Notes: generated by a model from the letters alone, not told the origin. A DNA stretch of 64,000 nucleotides from an uncultured Bacteroides sp. (GCF_910585845.1 NZ_CAJUHF010000004.1:1-64000), one strand, 5' to 3'; shown: positions 54,790 through 63,093, counted from the stretch's first letter. Numbers and translations: made by a program.

Positions 54790-54961
54790 TATGTTTTCCG
54801 AATGCAAAGAAAAGCAAGATCCATTAATAAAGCAAATAAAAAAGAATTAATACCCGCTTAAAATCTGCTTAACGGAAGGATTTTCTACGATGCTACTGTC
54901 GAGTCGGTTCACTCCCCTTTCTTTTTCAGAGAGATAAAGCGCGGTTTCTTAATATAATTGT

Positions 54962-54969
54962 TACCTTTG
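54962..54969 (+). promoter_or_regulatory. -7 box of proA-argF'
   Basis: TACCTTTG matches TAnnTTTG, 35 bp before the proA start. Confidence 0.6.
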
Positions 54970-55004
54970 CAAAACAATCAATACCCAAAAGTACAATAGT
55001 AGAA

Positions 55005-56252
55005 ATGAACTTAAACAAAGTATTTGCTGACGTGCAGGATGCCAGCCGTGAATTGTTATCGTTAAGCGACAACGATATCAACCGGATACTACATGCCGTG
55101 GCAGACGCCGCCATAGCCCGGACAGACTTCATCCTTACCGAAAACCGGAAGGACCTGGAACGCATGAATCCGCAGGACCCGAAGTTCGACCGACTGAAAC
55201 TGACCGCAGAACGCCTGCAAGGCATTGCCGCCGACACGCGCAACGTAGCCACTCTGCCTTCTCCCCTCCGACGCGTCCTGAAGAAGGCCACGCATCCGAA
55301 GGGAATGCGCCTCACCAAGGTCAGTGTCCCGTTCGGTGTCATCGGCATCATCTACGAAGCACGTCCCAATGTCAGTTTCGACGTATTCGCCCTCTGCCTG
55401 AAGAGCGGGAATGCCTGCATACTGAAAGGCGGCAGCGATGCAGACTGTTCCAACCGTGCCATCATCCGCATCATACACGATGTGCTGGCAAAATTCAACG
55501 TCAACCCGCACATCGTCGAACTGCTTCCCGCCGACCGCGAAGCGACTGCCCAACTGCTGAATGCCCGAGGCTACGTGGACCTGCTTATCCCGCGCGGCAG
55601 CAGTAGCCTGATCAACTTTGTACGCCAAAATGCCACCATACCGGTCATTGAGACCGGTGCAGGCATCTGTCATACCTTCTTCGACCGCGACGGAGACATC
55701 GCAAAAGGTGCCGCCATCATCCACAACGCCAAGACGCGCCGCGTCAGCGTGTGCAACGCCCTGGACTGTCTGCTGATTGACGCCGGACGCACCGCCGATC
55801 TGCCCGCCCTCTGCCGCCCGCTGTCGGGAAAGAACGTGATCATCTACGCCGATCCCTGCGCTTACAACGCTCTGCGAGGCCATTATCCGGACACTTTGCT
55901 GCAAGAAGCCACCGACAAGGATTTCGGCACCGAGTTTCTGGACTACAAGATGTCCGTCAAGACCGTACAGTCTGTCGACGAAGCCATCCGCCACATCCAG
56001 ACCTACGGCTCCAAACACAGCGAATGCATCGTGACTGAGAACCCTGCCCATGCCGACCGGTTCTGCCGCGAAGTGGATGCTGCCTGCGTCTACGTCAACG
56101 TGCCGACCTCCTTCACCGACGGAGCGCAATTCGGACTGGGTGCCGAGATCGGCATCAGCACGCAGAAATTACACGCCCGTGGTCCGATGGCACTGGAGGA
56201 ACTCACAACGTATAAGTGGATCGTTGAAGGAGAAGGACAGGTGAGAGAATGA
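55005..56252 (+). CDS. proA: Gamma-glutamyl phosphate reductase
   Basis: 415 residues, aldehyde-dehydrogenase fold. VPFGVIGIIYEARPNVS, KGGSDADCSNRAI and IPRGSSSLINFVRQNATIPVIETG are family blocks; Cys222 in GAGICHTFFD is the likely catalytic cysteine. It makes glutamate semialdehyde for proline. It lies 33 bp before argF', so proline and arginine genes share a transcript here. Confidence 0.96.
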   Translation: MNLNKVFADVQDASRELLSLSDNDINRILHAVADAAIARTDFILTENRKDLERMNPQDPKFDRLKLTAERLQGIAADTRNVATLPSPLRRVLKKATHPKGMRLTKVSVPFGVIGIIYEARPNVSFDVFALCLKSGNACILKGGSDADCSNRAIIRIIHDVLAKFNVNPHIVELLPADREATAQLLNARGYVDLLIPRGSSSLINFVRQNATIPVIETGAGICHTFFDRDGDIAKGAAIIHNAKTRRVSVCNALDCLLIDAGRTADLPALCRPLSGKNVIIYADPCAYNALRGHYPDTLLQEATDKDFGTEFLDYKMSVKTVQSVDEAIRHIQTYGSKHSECIVTENPAHADRFCREVDAACVYVNVPTSFTDGAQFGLGAEIGISTQKLHARGPMALEELTTYKWIVEGEGQVRE

Positions 56253-56285
56253 AAATAAAGCAAATCATAATCCCAAATTATAGAT

Positions 56286-57239
56286 ATGAAAAAGTTTACT
56301 TGCGTGCAGGACATCGGAGACCTGAGAGCTGCACTGAATGAAGCATTCGAGATTAAGAAAGACCGTTTCAAATACGTAGAGTTAGGCAGGAACAAGACGC
56401 TGATGATGATATTCTTCAACTCCAGCCTCCGCACACGCCTCAGCACACAGAAGGCGGCCATGAACCTCGGCATGAATGTCATCGTGCTCGACATCAACCA
56501 AGGTGCCTGGAAGCTGGAGACGGAACGCGGCGTCATCATGGACGGCGACAAGCCCGAACATCTGCTGGAAGCCATCCCCGTCATGGGATGTTACTGCGAC
56601 ATCATCGGCGTACGCTCCTTTGCCCGCTTCGAAAACAAGGAGGATGACTACAACGAGGTCATCATCAACCAATTCATCAAGTACTCCGGACGTCCGGTAT
56701 TCTCGATGGAAGCTGCCACACGCCACCCCCTGCAGAGCTTTGCCGACCTCATCACCATCGAAGAATACAAGAAGACGCCACGCCCCAAAGTGGTCATGAC
56801 CTGGGCGCCGCATCCCCGCCCATTACCGCAAGCCGTGCCCAACTCCTTCGCCGAATGGATGAACGCCACTGACTATGACTTTGTCATCACCCACCCCGAA
56901 GGTTATGAACTCGACCCGCAGTTCGTAGGCAATGCCCGTGTGGAATACGACCAGATGAAGGCATTCGAAGGCGCCGACTTCGTCTATGCCAAGAACTGGG
57001 CGGCATACATGGGCGACAACTACGGGCAAATCCTGAGCAAAGACCGCGAATGGACCGTCAGCGACCGGCAGATGGCAGTCACCAACAACGCCTACTTCAT
57101 GCATTGTCTGCCCGTAAGGCGCAATATGATCGTAACGGACGACGTCATCGAAAGCCCGCAATCCATTGTGATTCCCGAAGCAGCCAACCGTGAAATCTCA
57201 GCGACAGTGGTGCTGAAGAGGCTGCTCGAATCGTTATAA
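56286..57239 (+). CDS. argF': N-succinylornithine carbamoyltransferase
   Basis: 317 residues, transcarbamylase fold. The carbamoyl-phosphate motif appears as FNSSLRTRLSTQ (44-55, STRTR changed to SLRTR), with RHPLQSFAD (148-156) and the C-terminal FMHCLPVRRN (273-282). Residue 90 is proline, in GDKPEH. In the characterised Bacteroides fragilis enzyme, Pro90 selects N-succinylornithine, where the acetylornithine enzyme has a glutamate. This makes the whole pathway here likely to run on succinylated intermediates. It is co-transcribed with proA and followed by the palindrome array. Confidence 0.95.
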   Translation: MKKFTCVQDIGDLRAALNEAFEIKKDRFKYVELGRNKTLMMIFFNSSLRTRLSTQKAAMNLGMNVIVLDINQGAWKLETERGVIMDGDKPEHLLEAIPVMGCYCDIIGVRSFARFENKEDDYNEVIINQFIKYSGRPVFSMEAATRHPLQSFADLITIEEYKKTPRPKVVMTWAPHPRPLPQAVPNSFAEWMNATDYDFVITHPEGYELDPQFVGNARVEYDQMKAFEGADFVYAKNWAAYMGDNYGQILSKDREWTVSDRQMAVTNNAYFMHCLPVRRNMIVTDDVIESPQSIVIPEAANREISATVVLKRLLESL

Positions 57240-57321
57240 GAAGTGAGCGGCGGAGAGGCTTAAGTCACCTGATTCCCAAAAAGAAGAATCTGCCCGAGAA
57301 TCCGGATATGGAATAAATCCG
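57240..57321. other. Gap between argF' and the palindrome array
   Basis: No gene or clear site is seen in the first 80 bases of the 354-bp argF'-PASTA gap. The rest of the gap is taken by the palindrome array and two promoters. Confidence 0.5.
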
Positions 57322-57419
57322 TCTCGTGAGAAGAAAATATCCGTCCCGTGAGAGGAATTTTTTCACCTCACGGGACGATTTTTTTCACCTCACGAGATGA
57401 TTTTTTTCGTCTCACGAGA
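57322..57419 (+). repeat. Array of five TCTCRYGAGA palindromes at exact 22-bp period
   Basis: Cores start at 57322, 57344, 57366, 57388 and 57410, each exactly 22 bp apart: TCTCGTGAGA, TCCCGTGAGA, CCTCACGGGA, CCTCACGAGA and TCTCACGAGA. The first two carry GTGAG and the last three CTCAC, so they can pair. GTCCCGTGAG with CTCACGGGAC makes a perfect 10-bp hairpin followed by GATTTTTTT, which would serve as the argF' terminator. The same element family is found at 36610-36771. Confidence 0.92.
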
Positions 57420-57450
57420 GGAATCCTACATCAAAAATACTCTTGCTTAT

Positions 57451-57481
57451 TTTGTACTGCCTACGGTTTGCATTATCTTTG
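57451..57481 (+). promoter_or_regulatory. Distal full promoter of the PASTA operon
   Basis: TTTG (57451-57454), 19 bp, TATCTTTG (57474-57481): both boxes perfect. It starts 32 bp after the palindrome array. Confidence 0.85.
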
Positions 57482-57559
57482 CTGTTGAAAAGCGAAGATA
57501 AGTTGCACTTTGGCGGAACAAAATGAACCAGTTCATTTTATTCTGCACTTAGTTTGCAC

Positions 57560-57567
57560 TATCTTTG
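57560..57567 (+). promoter_or_regulatory. Proximal promoter of the PASTA operon
   Basis: TATCTTTG again, inside the same local context as the distal promoter (GTTTGCA(T/C)TATCTTTGC). The -33 position reads TTTA instead of TTTG. It lies 26 bp before the start codon. Confidence 0.75.
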
Positions 57568-57593
57568 CCCCTGATAAATAACAAGTAAGGATT

Positions 57594-58235
57594 ATGACTA
57601 TAAAGGATTTCTTTTCTTTCCGACAGAACAAGTTTTTCTGGTTCAACCTGATTGCAATGGTCGGCGTAGTGGTTATTGCCCTATTCGGCGTCCTGAAAGG
57701 ACTGGACGTCTACACCCGCCACGGTGAAGCAATAGTAGTGCCCAACGTGAAAGGCATGACAGTGACAGAAGCCGGAAAACTCTTCCGCAACCACAAACTG
57801 AACTACATCGTTTCCGACTCCACCTACGTGAAAGAACAGCCCGCCGGCTGCATCCTCGACTATCACCCCGCCTCCGGACAACGAGTGAAAGAAGGAAGAA
57901 CCATCTATCTGACCATAAACACCCAAAACATCCCCCTACAGGCCGTTCCCGACATCGCCGACAACAGTTCCATGCGCCAGGCACAAGCACGCCTGCTTGC
58001 CACCGGATTCAAACTGACCGAACATGAATACATATCCGGCGAGAAAGATTGGGTGTACGGAGTGAAGTATAACGGACATACTCTGACCAACGGCGAGAAA
58101 GTCCCTATGGGTGCCACGCTCACCTTGGTCGTAGGCGACGGCGGAGAACAGCTGCAAGAAGACTCCTCCTCCCCAACGGAAACCCAAGTGCCCGTCTCCT
58201 CCGAAAGTTCTGCGGCAGACGAGTCCTGGTTCTGA
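57594..58235 (+). CDS. Membrane-anchored PASTA-domain protein
   Basis: 213 residues. A short cytoplasmic head and one membrane helix (about 16-37, FWFNLIAMVGVVVIALFGVLKG) precede two PASTA domains (about 45-110, IVVPNVKGMTVTEAGKLF; and 112-182, QAVPDIADNSSMRQAQARL) and a Ser/Glu-rich tail. PASTA domains bind peptidoglycan or muropeptides. No kinase or transpeptidase domain is attached. It lies upstream of rluD-like and ddl, which suggests a cell-wall role. Confidence 0.9.
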   Translation: MTIKDFFSFRQNKFFWFNLIAMVGVVVIALFGVLKGLDVYTRHGEAIVVPNVKGMTVTEAGKLFRNHKLNYIVSDSTYVKEQPAGCILDYHPASGQRVKEGRTIYLTINTQNIPLQAVPDIADNSSMRQAQARLLATGFKLTEHEYISGEKDWVYGVKYNGHTLTNGEKVPMGATLTLVVGDGGEQLQEDSSSPTETQVPVSSESSAADESWF

Positions 58236-58330
58236 CCCCGCACGGCGGAAGACTGAGACAACTCTTTCATTACAGTATCCTACATTCATCAACAGTATCC
58301 CACATAGAGTATAACCAAGAATAAAGAGAC

Positions 58331-59401
58331 ATGATAGAAGAATTGCCGGACGACATAGCAACTGACGACCTGGACGATGTGGAACCCGTCGGTGACGAAG
58401 CGCAACTCTACGAGCACTTCCGCATCGTTGTGGACAAGGGTCAAGAGATGATACGCGTAGACAAGTATCTGTTCGACCGCCTGACGAACGCCTCGCGCAA
58501 CCGTATCCAGAAAGCTGCGGAGGCCGGCTGCATCATGGCAAACGGAAAGCCCGTGAAGAGTAGCTACAAGGTGAAACCGATGGACGTCATCACTCTAATG
58601 ATGGATCGCCCGCGCTACGAAAACGAGGTCATCCCCGAAGATATCCCGCTCAACATCGTCTACGAAGACGACTACCTCATGGTGGTGAACAAGCCCGCCG
58701 GACTGGTGGTGCATCCGGGACACGGAAACTACCGCGGAACGTTGGTCAACGCCATTGCCTGGCACATGAAAGATAATCCCCGATACGATGCCAACGACCC
58801 TCATGTCGGTCTTGTACACCGCATCGACAAAGATACATCCGGACTGCTCGTCATCGCCAAGACCCCGGATGCCAAGACCAACCTCGGCATGCAGTTCTTC
58901 AACAAGACCACCAAACGGCGTTACCGCGCCTTGGTGTGGGGCACTGTAGAACAGGACGAAGGAACCGTAGTCGGCAACATCGGACGCAACCCCAAAGACC
59001 GCATGCAAATGGCCGTCTTGCCCGACGACCAAGGCAAGCATGCCGTAACCCACTACCGGGTGCTGGAACGCCTGGGCTACGTCACCCTCGTCGAATGCAT
59101 CCTCGAGACCGGACGCACGCACCAGATACGAGTGCACATGAAGCACATCGGGCACGTCCTCTTCAACGACGAGCGCTACGGAGGACACGAGATCCTGAAA
59201 GGAACCCATTTCAGCAAGTACAAACAATTCGTAAACAACTGCTTCGACACTTGCCCGCGGCAGGCACTGCATGCCATGACGCTGGGGTTTGTGCATCCCG
59301 TCACCGGCGAGGAGATGCACTTCACCTCAGAACTGCCCGACGACATGACCCGGCTGATAGACAAATGGAGAGGCTATATCAGTAATAGGAATTTAGAATG
59401 A
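58331..59401 (+). CDS. RluA/RluD-family pseudouridine synthase
   Basis: 356 residues. An acidic N-terminus, an S4 RNA-binding domain (about 40-95, RVDKYLFDRLTNASRNRIQK) and the catalytic domain with LVHRIDKDTSGLLVIAKT (catalytic Asp166) and TGRTHQIRVHMKHIGH. It modifies uridines in 23S rRNA, as RluD does, although the exact site is not certain. It overlaps ddl by four bases (ATGA). Confidence 0.95.
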   Translation: MIEELPDDIATDDLDDVEPVGDEAQLYEHFRIVVDKGQEMIRVDKYLFDRLTNASRNRIQKAAEAGCIMANGKPVKSSYKVKPMDVITLMMDRPRYENEVIPEDIPLNIVYEDDYLMVVNKPAGLVVHPGHGNYRGTLVNAIAWHMKDNPRYDANDPHVGLVHRIDKDTSGLLVIAKTPDAKTNLGMQFFNKTTKRRYRALVWGTVEQDEGTVVGNIGRNPKDRMQMAVLPDDQGKHAVTHYRVLERLGYVTLVECILETGRTHQIRVHMKHIGHVLFNDERYGGHEILKGTHFSKYKQFVNNCFDTCPRQALHAMTLGFVHPVTGEEMHFTSELPDDMTRLIDKWRGYISNRNLE

Positions 59402-60384
59402 AACGCACAATCGCTATCGTTTGCGGAGGAGACACCTCCGAATTTGAAGTTTCCTTGCGCAGTGCACAAGGAATCTATTCCTTCATCGACAAGGAAAAGT
59501 ACACCTTATATATCGTAGAAATGAAGGGCTTGGACTGGCATGCCCAGCTACCCGACGGCAACAAAGCTCCCATCGACCGGAATGACTTCAGTTTCCAACT
59601 GGACGGCAAGAAGGTGACGTTCGACTTTGCCTACATCACCATCCACGGCACTCCGGGAGAAGACGGACGCCTGCAAGGCTACTTCGACATGCTGCATATC
59701 CCCTACTCCTGCTGCGGAGTGCTGGCAGCATCGCTCACCTACAACAAGTTCGCTTGCAGCCAATATCTGCATGCCTTCGGTGTGCGCATAGCCGAATCGC
59801 TGCTACTGCGCGAAGGACAGTCCGTCTCCGACGAAGACGTGATGGAGAAGATCGGTTTGCCCTGTTTCGTCAAGCCCAGCCTGGGAGGTTCCAGCTTCGG
59901 CGTGAGCAAGGTGAAGACCAAAGAGGAGATACAGCCTGCCATCGCCAAAGCCTTCGAAGAGGCGCAGGAAGTACTGGTGGAAGCCTTCATGGACGGTACC
60001 GAAATCACCTGCGGCTGTTACAAGACTAAGGAGAAGTCCGTCGTATTCCCCATCACCGAAGTGGTGACCCACAACGAATACTTCGACTACAAAGCCAAGT
60101 ATGACGGCGAATCGGACGAAATCACTCCGGCCCGCATCTCGGACGAACTGACCCAACGCGTGCAGAAGCTCACTTCCGCCATCTACGACATACTGAGCGC
60201 CTCCGGCATCATCCGCGTGGACTACATCATCACCGCCGGCGAAACCATCAACCTGCTGGAAGTGAACACCACCCCCGGAATGACCACCACCAGCTTCATC
60301 CCCCAGCAAGTGCGTGCCGCCGGGTTAGATATCAAGGATGTCATGACAGATATCATAGAAAACCAGTTTAACACTCACTGCTAA
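59398..60384 (+). CDS. ddl: D-alanine-D-alanine ligase
   Basis: 328 residues, ATP-grasp. IVCGGDTSEFEVSLRSAQGI at the N-terminus, LPCFVKPSLGGSSFGVSKV for ATP binding, VEAFMDGTEITCGC, RVDYIITAGETINLLEVNTTPGMT at the metal site. It makes D-Ala-D-Ala for peptidoglycan. Its start overlaps the pseudouridine synthase stop. Confidence 0.97.
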   Translation: MKRTIAIVCGGDTSEFEVSLRSAQGIYSFIDKEKYTLYIVEMKGLDWHAQLPDGNKAPIDRNDFSFQLDGKKVTFDFAYITIHGTPGEDGRLQGYFDMLHIPYSCCGVLAASLTYNKFACSQYLHAFGVRIAESLLLREGQSVSDEDVMEKIGLPCFVKPSLGGSSFGVSKVKTKEEIQPAIAKAFEEAQEVLVEAFMDGTEITCGCYKTKEKSVVFPITEVVTHNEYFDYKAKYDGESDEITPARISDELTQRVQKLTSAIYDILSASGIIRVDYIITAGETINLLEVNTTPGMTTTSFIPQQVRAAGLDIKDVMTDIIENQFNTHC

Positions 60385-60397
60385 AACGACAATCATT

Positions 60398-61561
60398 ATG
60401 GAAGTGGAATTTGATGAAATCCGTCCTTATCACGATGAAGAACTCCCCCAGATCATGGAGGAACTGATTGCCGACCCCGCCTTCAGGCAAGCGGCTACTA
60501 CCGTCCTTCCGGAAGTCCCCTTCGAGGCGATCGCTCCGAAAATGCGGGCCTGCAAGACGAAACTGGAATTCCAGAAGACATTTTGCTACCCGCTGCTGAA
60601 GAAACTAACCAAGGAAGCGGCATTAGGAATGACCCTGGATCATACCGCACTTGCCGACAAGCAGGCTGCCTATACCTATATATCCAATCACAGGGATATC
60701 ATCCTCGACTCCGGTTTCCTTTCCATAGGACTGATAGAACAAGGCATGGACACCGTGGAAATAGCCATCGGCGACAACCTGCTCATCTACCCTTGGATCA
60801 AGAAGTTCGTGCGCGTCAACAAGTCGTTCATCGTGCAGCGTTCGCTCACCATGCGCCAGATGCTGGAAGCGTCGGCACGCATGTCGCGCTATATGCACCA
60901 CACCATCAAGGATAAGAACCAGTCCATCTGGATCGCCCAACGCGAAGGACGTGCCAAAGACTCGAACGACCGTACCCAGGAAAGCGTGCTCAAGATGCTT
61001 GCCATCGGCGGCGAAGGACACCTCATCGAACGGCTCACCGAAATGAACATCGTGCCGTTAGCCATCTCCTACGAATACGACCCGTGCGACTACCTGAAGG
61101 CGCAGGAGTTCCAACAGAAACGCGACAACCCGGAATATAAGAAGACGCAGGCAGACGACCTGAAGAACATGCATACCGGACTGTTCGGATTCAAAGGCAG
61201 AGTACACTTCCAAGTGGCGAACTGCATCAACGAGGAGTTGGAAAAGCTGGACCGCTCCCTTCCGAAGCCCGAACTCTTCGCACAGATCGCCGCTCTCATT
61301 GACCGGAAAATCCATGCGAACTACCGCATCTATCCCGGCAATTACATTGCACACGACTGCCTGTCGGGCACAGATGCCTTCTGCGGGCAGTATACTGTCG
61401 AAGAGAAACAGCACTTCATGGAATACATCGACCGCCAGCTCGACCGCATCGAACTGGAGCACAAAGACATCGCCTTCCTGCGCGAGAAGCTGTTGCTGAT
61501 GTACGCCAACCCGCTGACCAACTATCTCGCCGCCCAAGGGCAGCAGAACGAAGCCAAGTAA
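60398..61561 (+). CDS. PlsC/PlsB-like acyltransferase
   Basis: 387 residues, no signal peptide. The acyltransferase core (about 85-230) has ISNHRDIILDSGFLS, which takes the place of the HX4D motif. Here His98 is followed by Asp100 and Asp104 rather than an Asp at 103. WIAQREGRAKDSNDRTQ (about 182-198) corresponds to the substrate-binding motif, and NIVPLAISYEYDPCD to motif IV. It probably transfers a fatty acyl group to a glycerolipid or amino-lipid; the acceptor is unknown. It lies 13 bp after ddl. Confidence 0.75.
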   Translation: MEVEFDEIRPYHDEELPQIMEELIADPAFRQAATTVLPEVPFEAIAPKMRACKTKLEFQKTFCYPLLKKLTKEAALGMTLDHTALADKQAAYTYISNHRDIILDSGFLSIGLIEQGMDTVEIAIGDNLLIYPWIKKFVRVNKSFIVQRSLTMRQMLEASARMSRYMHHTIKDKNQSIWIAQREGRAKDSNDRTQESVLKMLAIGGEGHLIERLTEMNIVPLAISYEYDPCDYLKAQEFQQKRDNPEYKKTQADDLKNMHTGLFGFKGRVHFQVANCINEELEKLDRSLPKPELFAQIAALIDRKIHANYRIYPGNYIAHDCLSGTDAFCGQYTVEEKQHFMEYIDRQLDRIELEHKDIAFLREKLLLMYANPLTNYLAAQGQQNEAK

Positions 61562-61591
61562 TGTAACCCACCTGAAAACCATAGAAGAGAG

Positions 61592-62281
61592 ATGAAAGGC
61601 AAGAGTCACTTCACTATTTACCTATTCCGGCTGCTCCCAGTGTTGCTCTGTATACTGGCAGCTGCGTGCAGCGATGACGATGGTTATCATTATCCGTCCG
61701 TCAAACTGGAGTTTCTGACAGCACAGGCAGACGGCAACGGCAACATCAAATCCATCCTGACCGACGAGGGAGAGACTTTCACCGTAGTGGAGAACGCATC
61801 GGACACACGCCTCGATGCCCATGCCTCGGCACGCATAGTCGCCAACTATGGTCCGGCAACTACGTCCGACAATGCATCGGGAGTGAAACTGTACGCCTCG
61901 CTGATCGCCATATCGCCCGCGCCCAAACCGGAATCGGAGTTCAAAGACGGAGTGAAGAACGATCCAGCCGACGTCACCAGCATCTGGATGGGACTTGACT
62001 ATCTGAACATCATACTGGACATCAAGGCACAGAACGGCAAACACGCCTTCCACTTCATCGAAGACGAGGTGGGCACGGATGCGGAGACCGGTCGCCGATT
62101 CGTCCATGTGCGGCTCTATCACAGCACCGACGATGTGCAGGCATACAGCCGACGCGCCTATCTTTCCCTTCCACTACGGCAATACGTAGAAGATGGGATG
62201 GAGAAGATGGATGTGCGCTTCTCCCTTATGACCTACTCCGGTGAGGAAAAGAGCTACGAATTTGAGTATAACCCCAAATAG
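61592..62281 (+). CDS. NigD-like lipoprotein
   Basis: 229 residues. Lipoprotein signal ending LLCILAAACSDDD (Cys26). The N-terminal OB-like and C-terminal beta-sandwich domains of the NigD family can be followed (VKLEFLTAQADGNGNIKSILTDEG; YLNIILDIKAQNGKHAFHFIED; VHVRLYHSTDDVQAYSRRAYLSLPL). NigD itself is a small bacteriocin-region protein of Prevotella; homologues in Bacteroides are common and uncharacterised. It lies 30 bp after the acyltransferase gene. Confidence 0.85.
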   Translation: MKGKSHFTIYLFRLLPVLLCILAAACSDDDGYHYPSVKLEFLTAQADGNGNIKSILTDEGETFTVVENASDTRLDAHASARIVANYGPATTSDNASGVKLYASLIAISPAPKPESEFKDGVKNDPADVTSIWMGLDYLNIILDIKAQNGKHAFHFIEDEVGTDAETGRRFVHVRLYHSTDDVQAYSRRAYLSLPLRQYVEDGMEKMDVRFSLMTYSGEEKSYEFEYNPK

Positions 62282-62313
62282 ATTGAGTATAAATCCCAAA
62301 TAGAAATCATCCG

Positions 62314-62685
62314 ATGAAAATCCTTATAGCAAGCATATACCTGTCACTTGGCTCCTTATTCTCCTGCCAGCAGAAAGGAGAGTTCAAGTCTGTCTCGGTG
62401 GAAGAGTTTTCCACCATCATTATCGACCCCGATGTTCAACGGTTGGACGTACGTACCGTTGCAGAATATTCGGAAGCGCACATTCCGGGCAGCATCAACA
62501 TCAACGTGCTGGGCAAGGAGTTTCCGGCAATCGCCGATTCCCTCCTGCAGAAAGAAAAGCCCGTAGCAGTCTATTGCCGCAGCGGTAAGCGCAGCAAGAA
62601 AGCCGCTGCACTGCTCAGCCAAAAAGGCTATCTGGTCTATGAACTCAACGAAGGGTTTGAGGGATGGAAAAAGGCAGGGCACTAA
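62314..62685 (+). CDS. Rhodanese-like lipoprotein
   Basis: 123 residues. Lipobox GSLFSC (Cys18), then one rhodanese domain: RLDVRTVAEYSEAHIPGSININV and the active-site loop AVYCRSGKRSKKAA with Cys88. It is a single-domain periplasmic sulfurtransferase. It is the last gene of the rightward unit. Confidence 0.93.
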   Translation: MKILIASIYLSLGSLFSCQQKGEFKSVSVEEFSTIIIDPDVQRLDVRTVAEYSEAHIPGSININVLGKEFPAIADSLLQKEKPVAVYCRSGKRSKKAAALLSQKGYLVYELNEGFEGWKKAGH

Positions 62686-62728
62686 AAAAAGCCGCAAGCA
62701 ACTCTCACAGTTCCTTGCGGCTTTTCTT
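62686..62728. terminator. Bidirectional terminator between the rhodanese gene and rpmH
   Basis: AAAGCCGCAAG (62688-62698) pairs perfectly with CTTGCGGCTTT (62714-62724), with an A-run before and T-run after, so it serves both convergent genes. Confidence 0.9.
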
Positions 62729-62742
62729 TAATTTCTTCAAGC

Positions 62743-62904
62743 TCACGCTTTCACTCCGTTATATTCGTCAGAAACAGTCAGTTTCTTGCGACCCTTAGCA
62801 CGACGTGCGGCCAATACTCTGCGACCGTTAGCGGTAGCCATTCTCTCACGGAAACCGTGTTTGTTTTTTCTCTTTCTGTTAGAGGGTTGAAATGTTCTTT
62901 TCAT
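62743..62904 (-). CDS. rpmH: Ribosomal protein bL34
   Basis: 53 residues, read on the minus strand: MKRTFQPSNRKRKNKHGFRE and then MATANGRRVLAARRAKGRKK, a complete L34 with a short C-terminal extension ending NGVKA. It is extremely basic, as expected. It is too short for usual ORF cut-offs. A TAnnTTTG box lies 43 bp upstream. In many bacteria rpmH is beside dnaA or rnpA; here neither is present, which is normal for Bacteroides. Confidence 0.97.
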   Translation of the reverse strand: MKRTFQPSNRKRKNKHGFRERMATANGRRVLAARRAKGRKKLTVSDEYNGVKA

Positions 62905-62947
62905 TGCTGTATCTTGTTTTATGTTATTATTTCACGTAATCGGGCTG

Positions 62948-62955
62948 CAAAAATA
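62948..62955 (-). promoter_or_regulatory. -7 box of rpmH
   Basis: The minus strand reads TATTTTTG, a perfect TAnnTTTG, in the 189-bp divergent gap with efp. Confidence 0.65.
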
Positions 62956-63005
62956 GAGACTTTTTTCAAAATAACCAAGCGTTAAGTCTTTTTCTCTCAA
63001 AACTT

Positions 63006-63037
63006 TTTGCGATTTTTACCGATTTCCATTACTTTTG
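63006..63037 (+). promoter_or_regulatory. Full promoter of efp
   Basis: TTTG (63006-63009), 20 bp, TACTTTTG (63030-63037). Both boxes match the consensus. The start codon is 56 bp downstream. Confidence 0.85.
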
Positions 63038-63093
63038 CATCCGCAAAGTTCACTAAAAACAATTAAATTACATCTAAAATAAAATATATCAGT

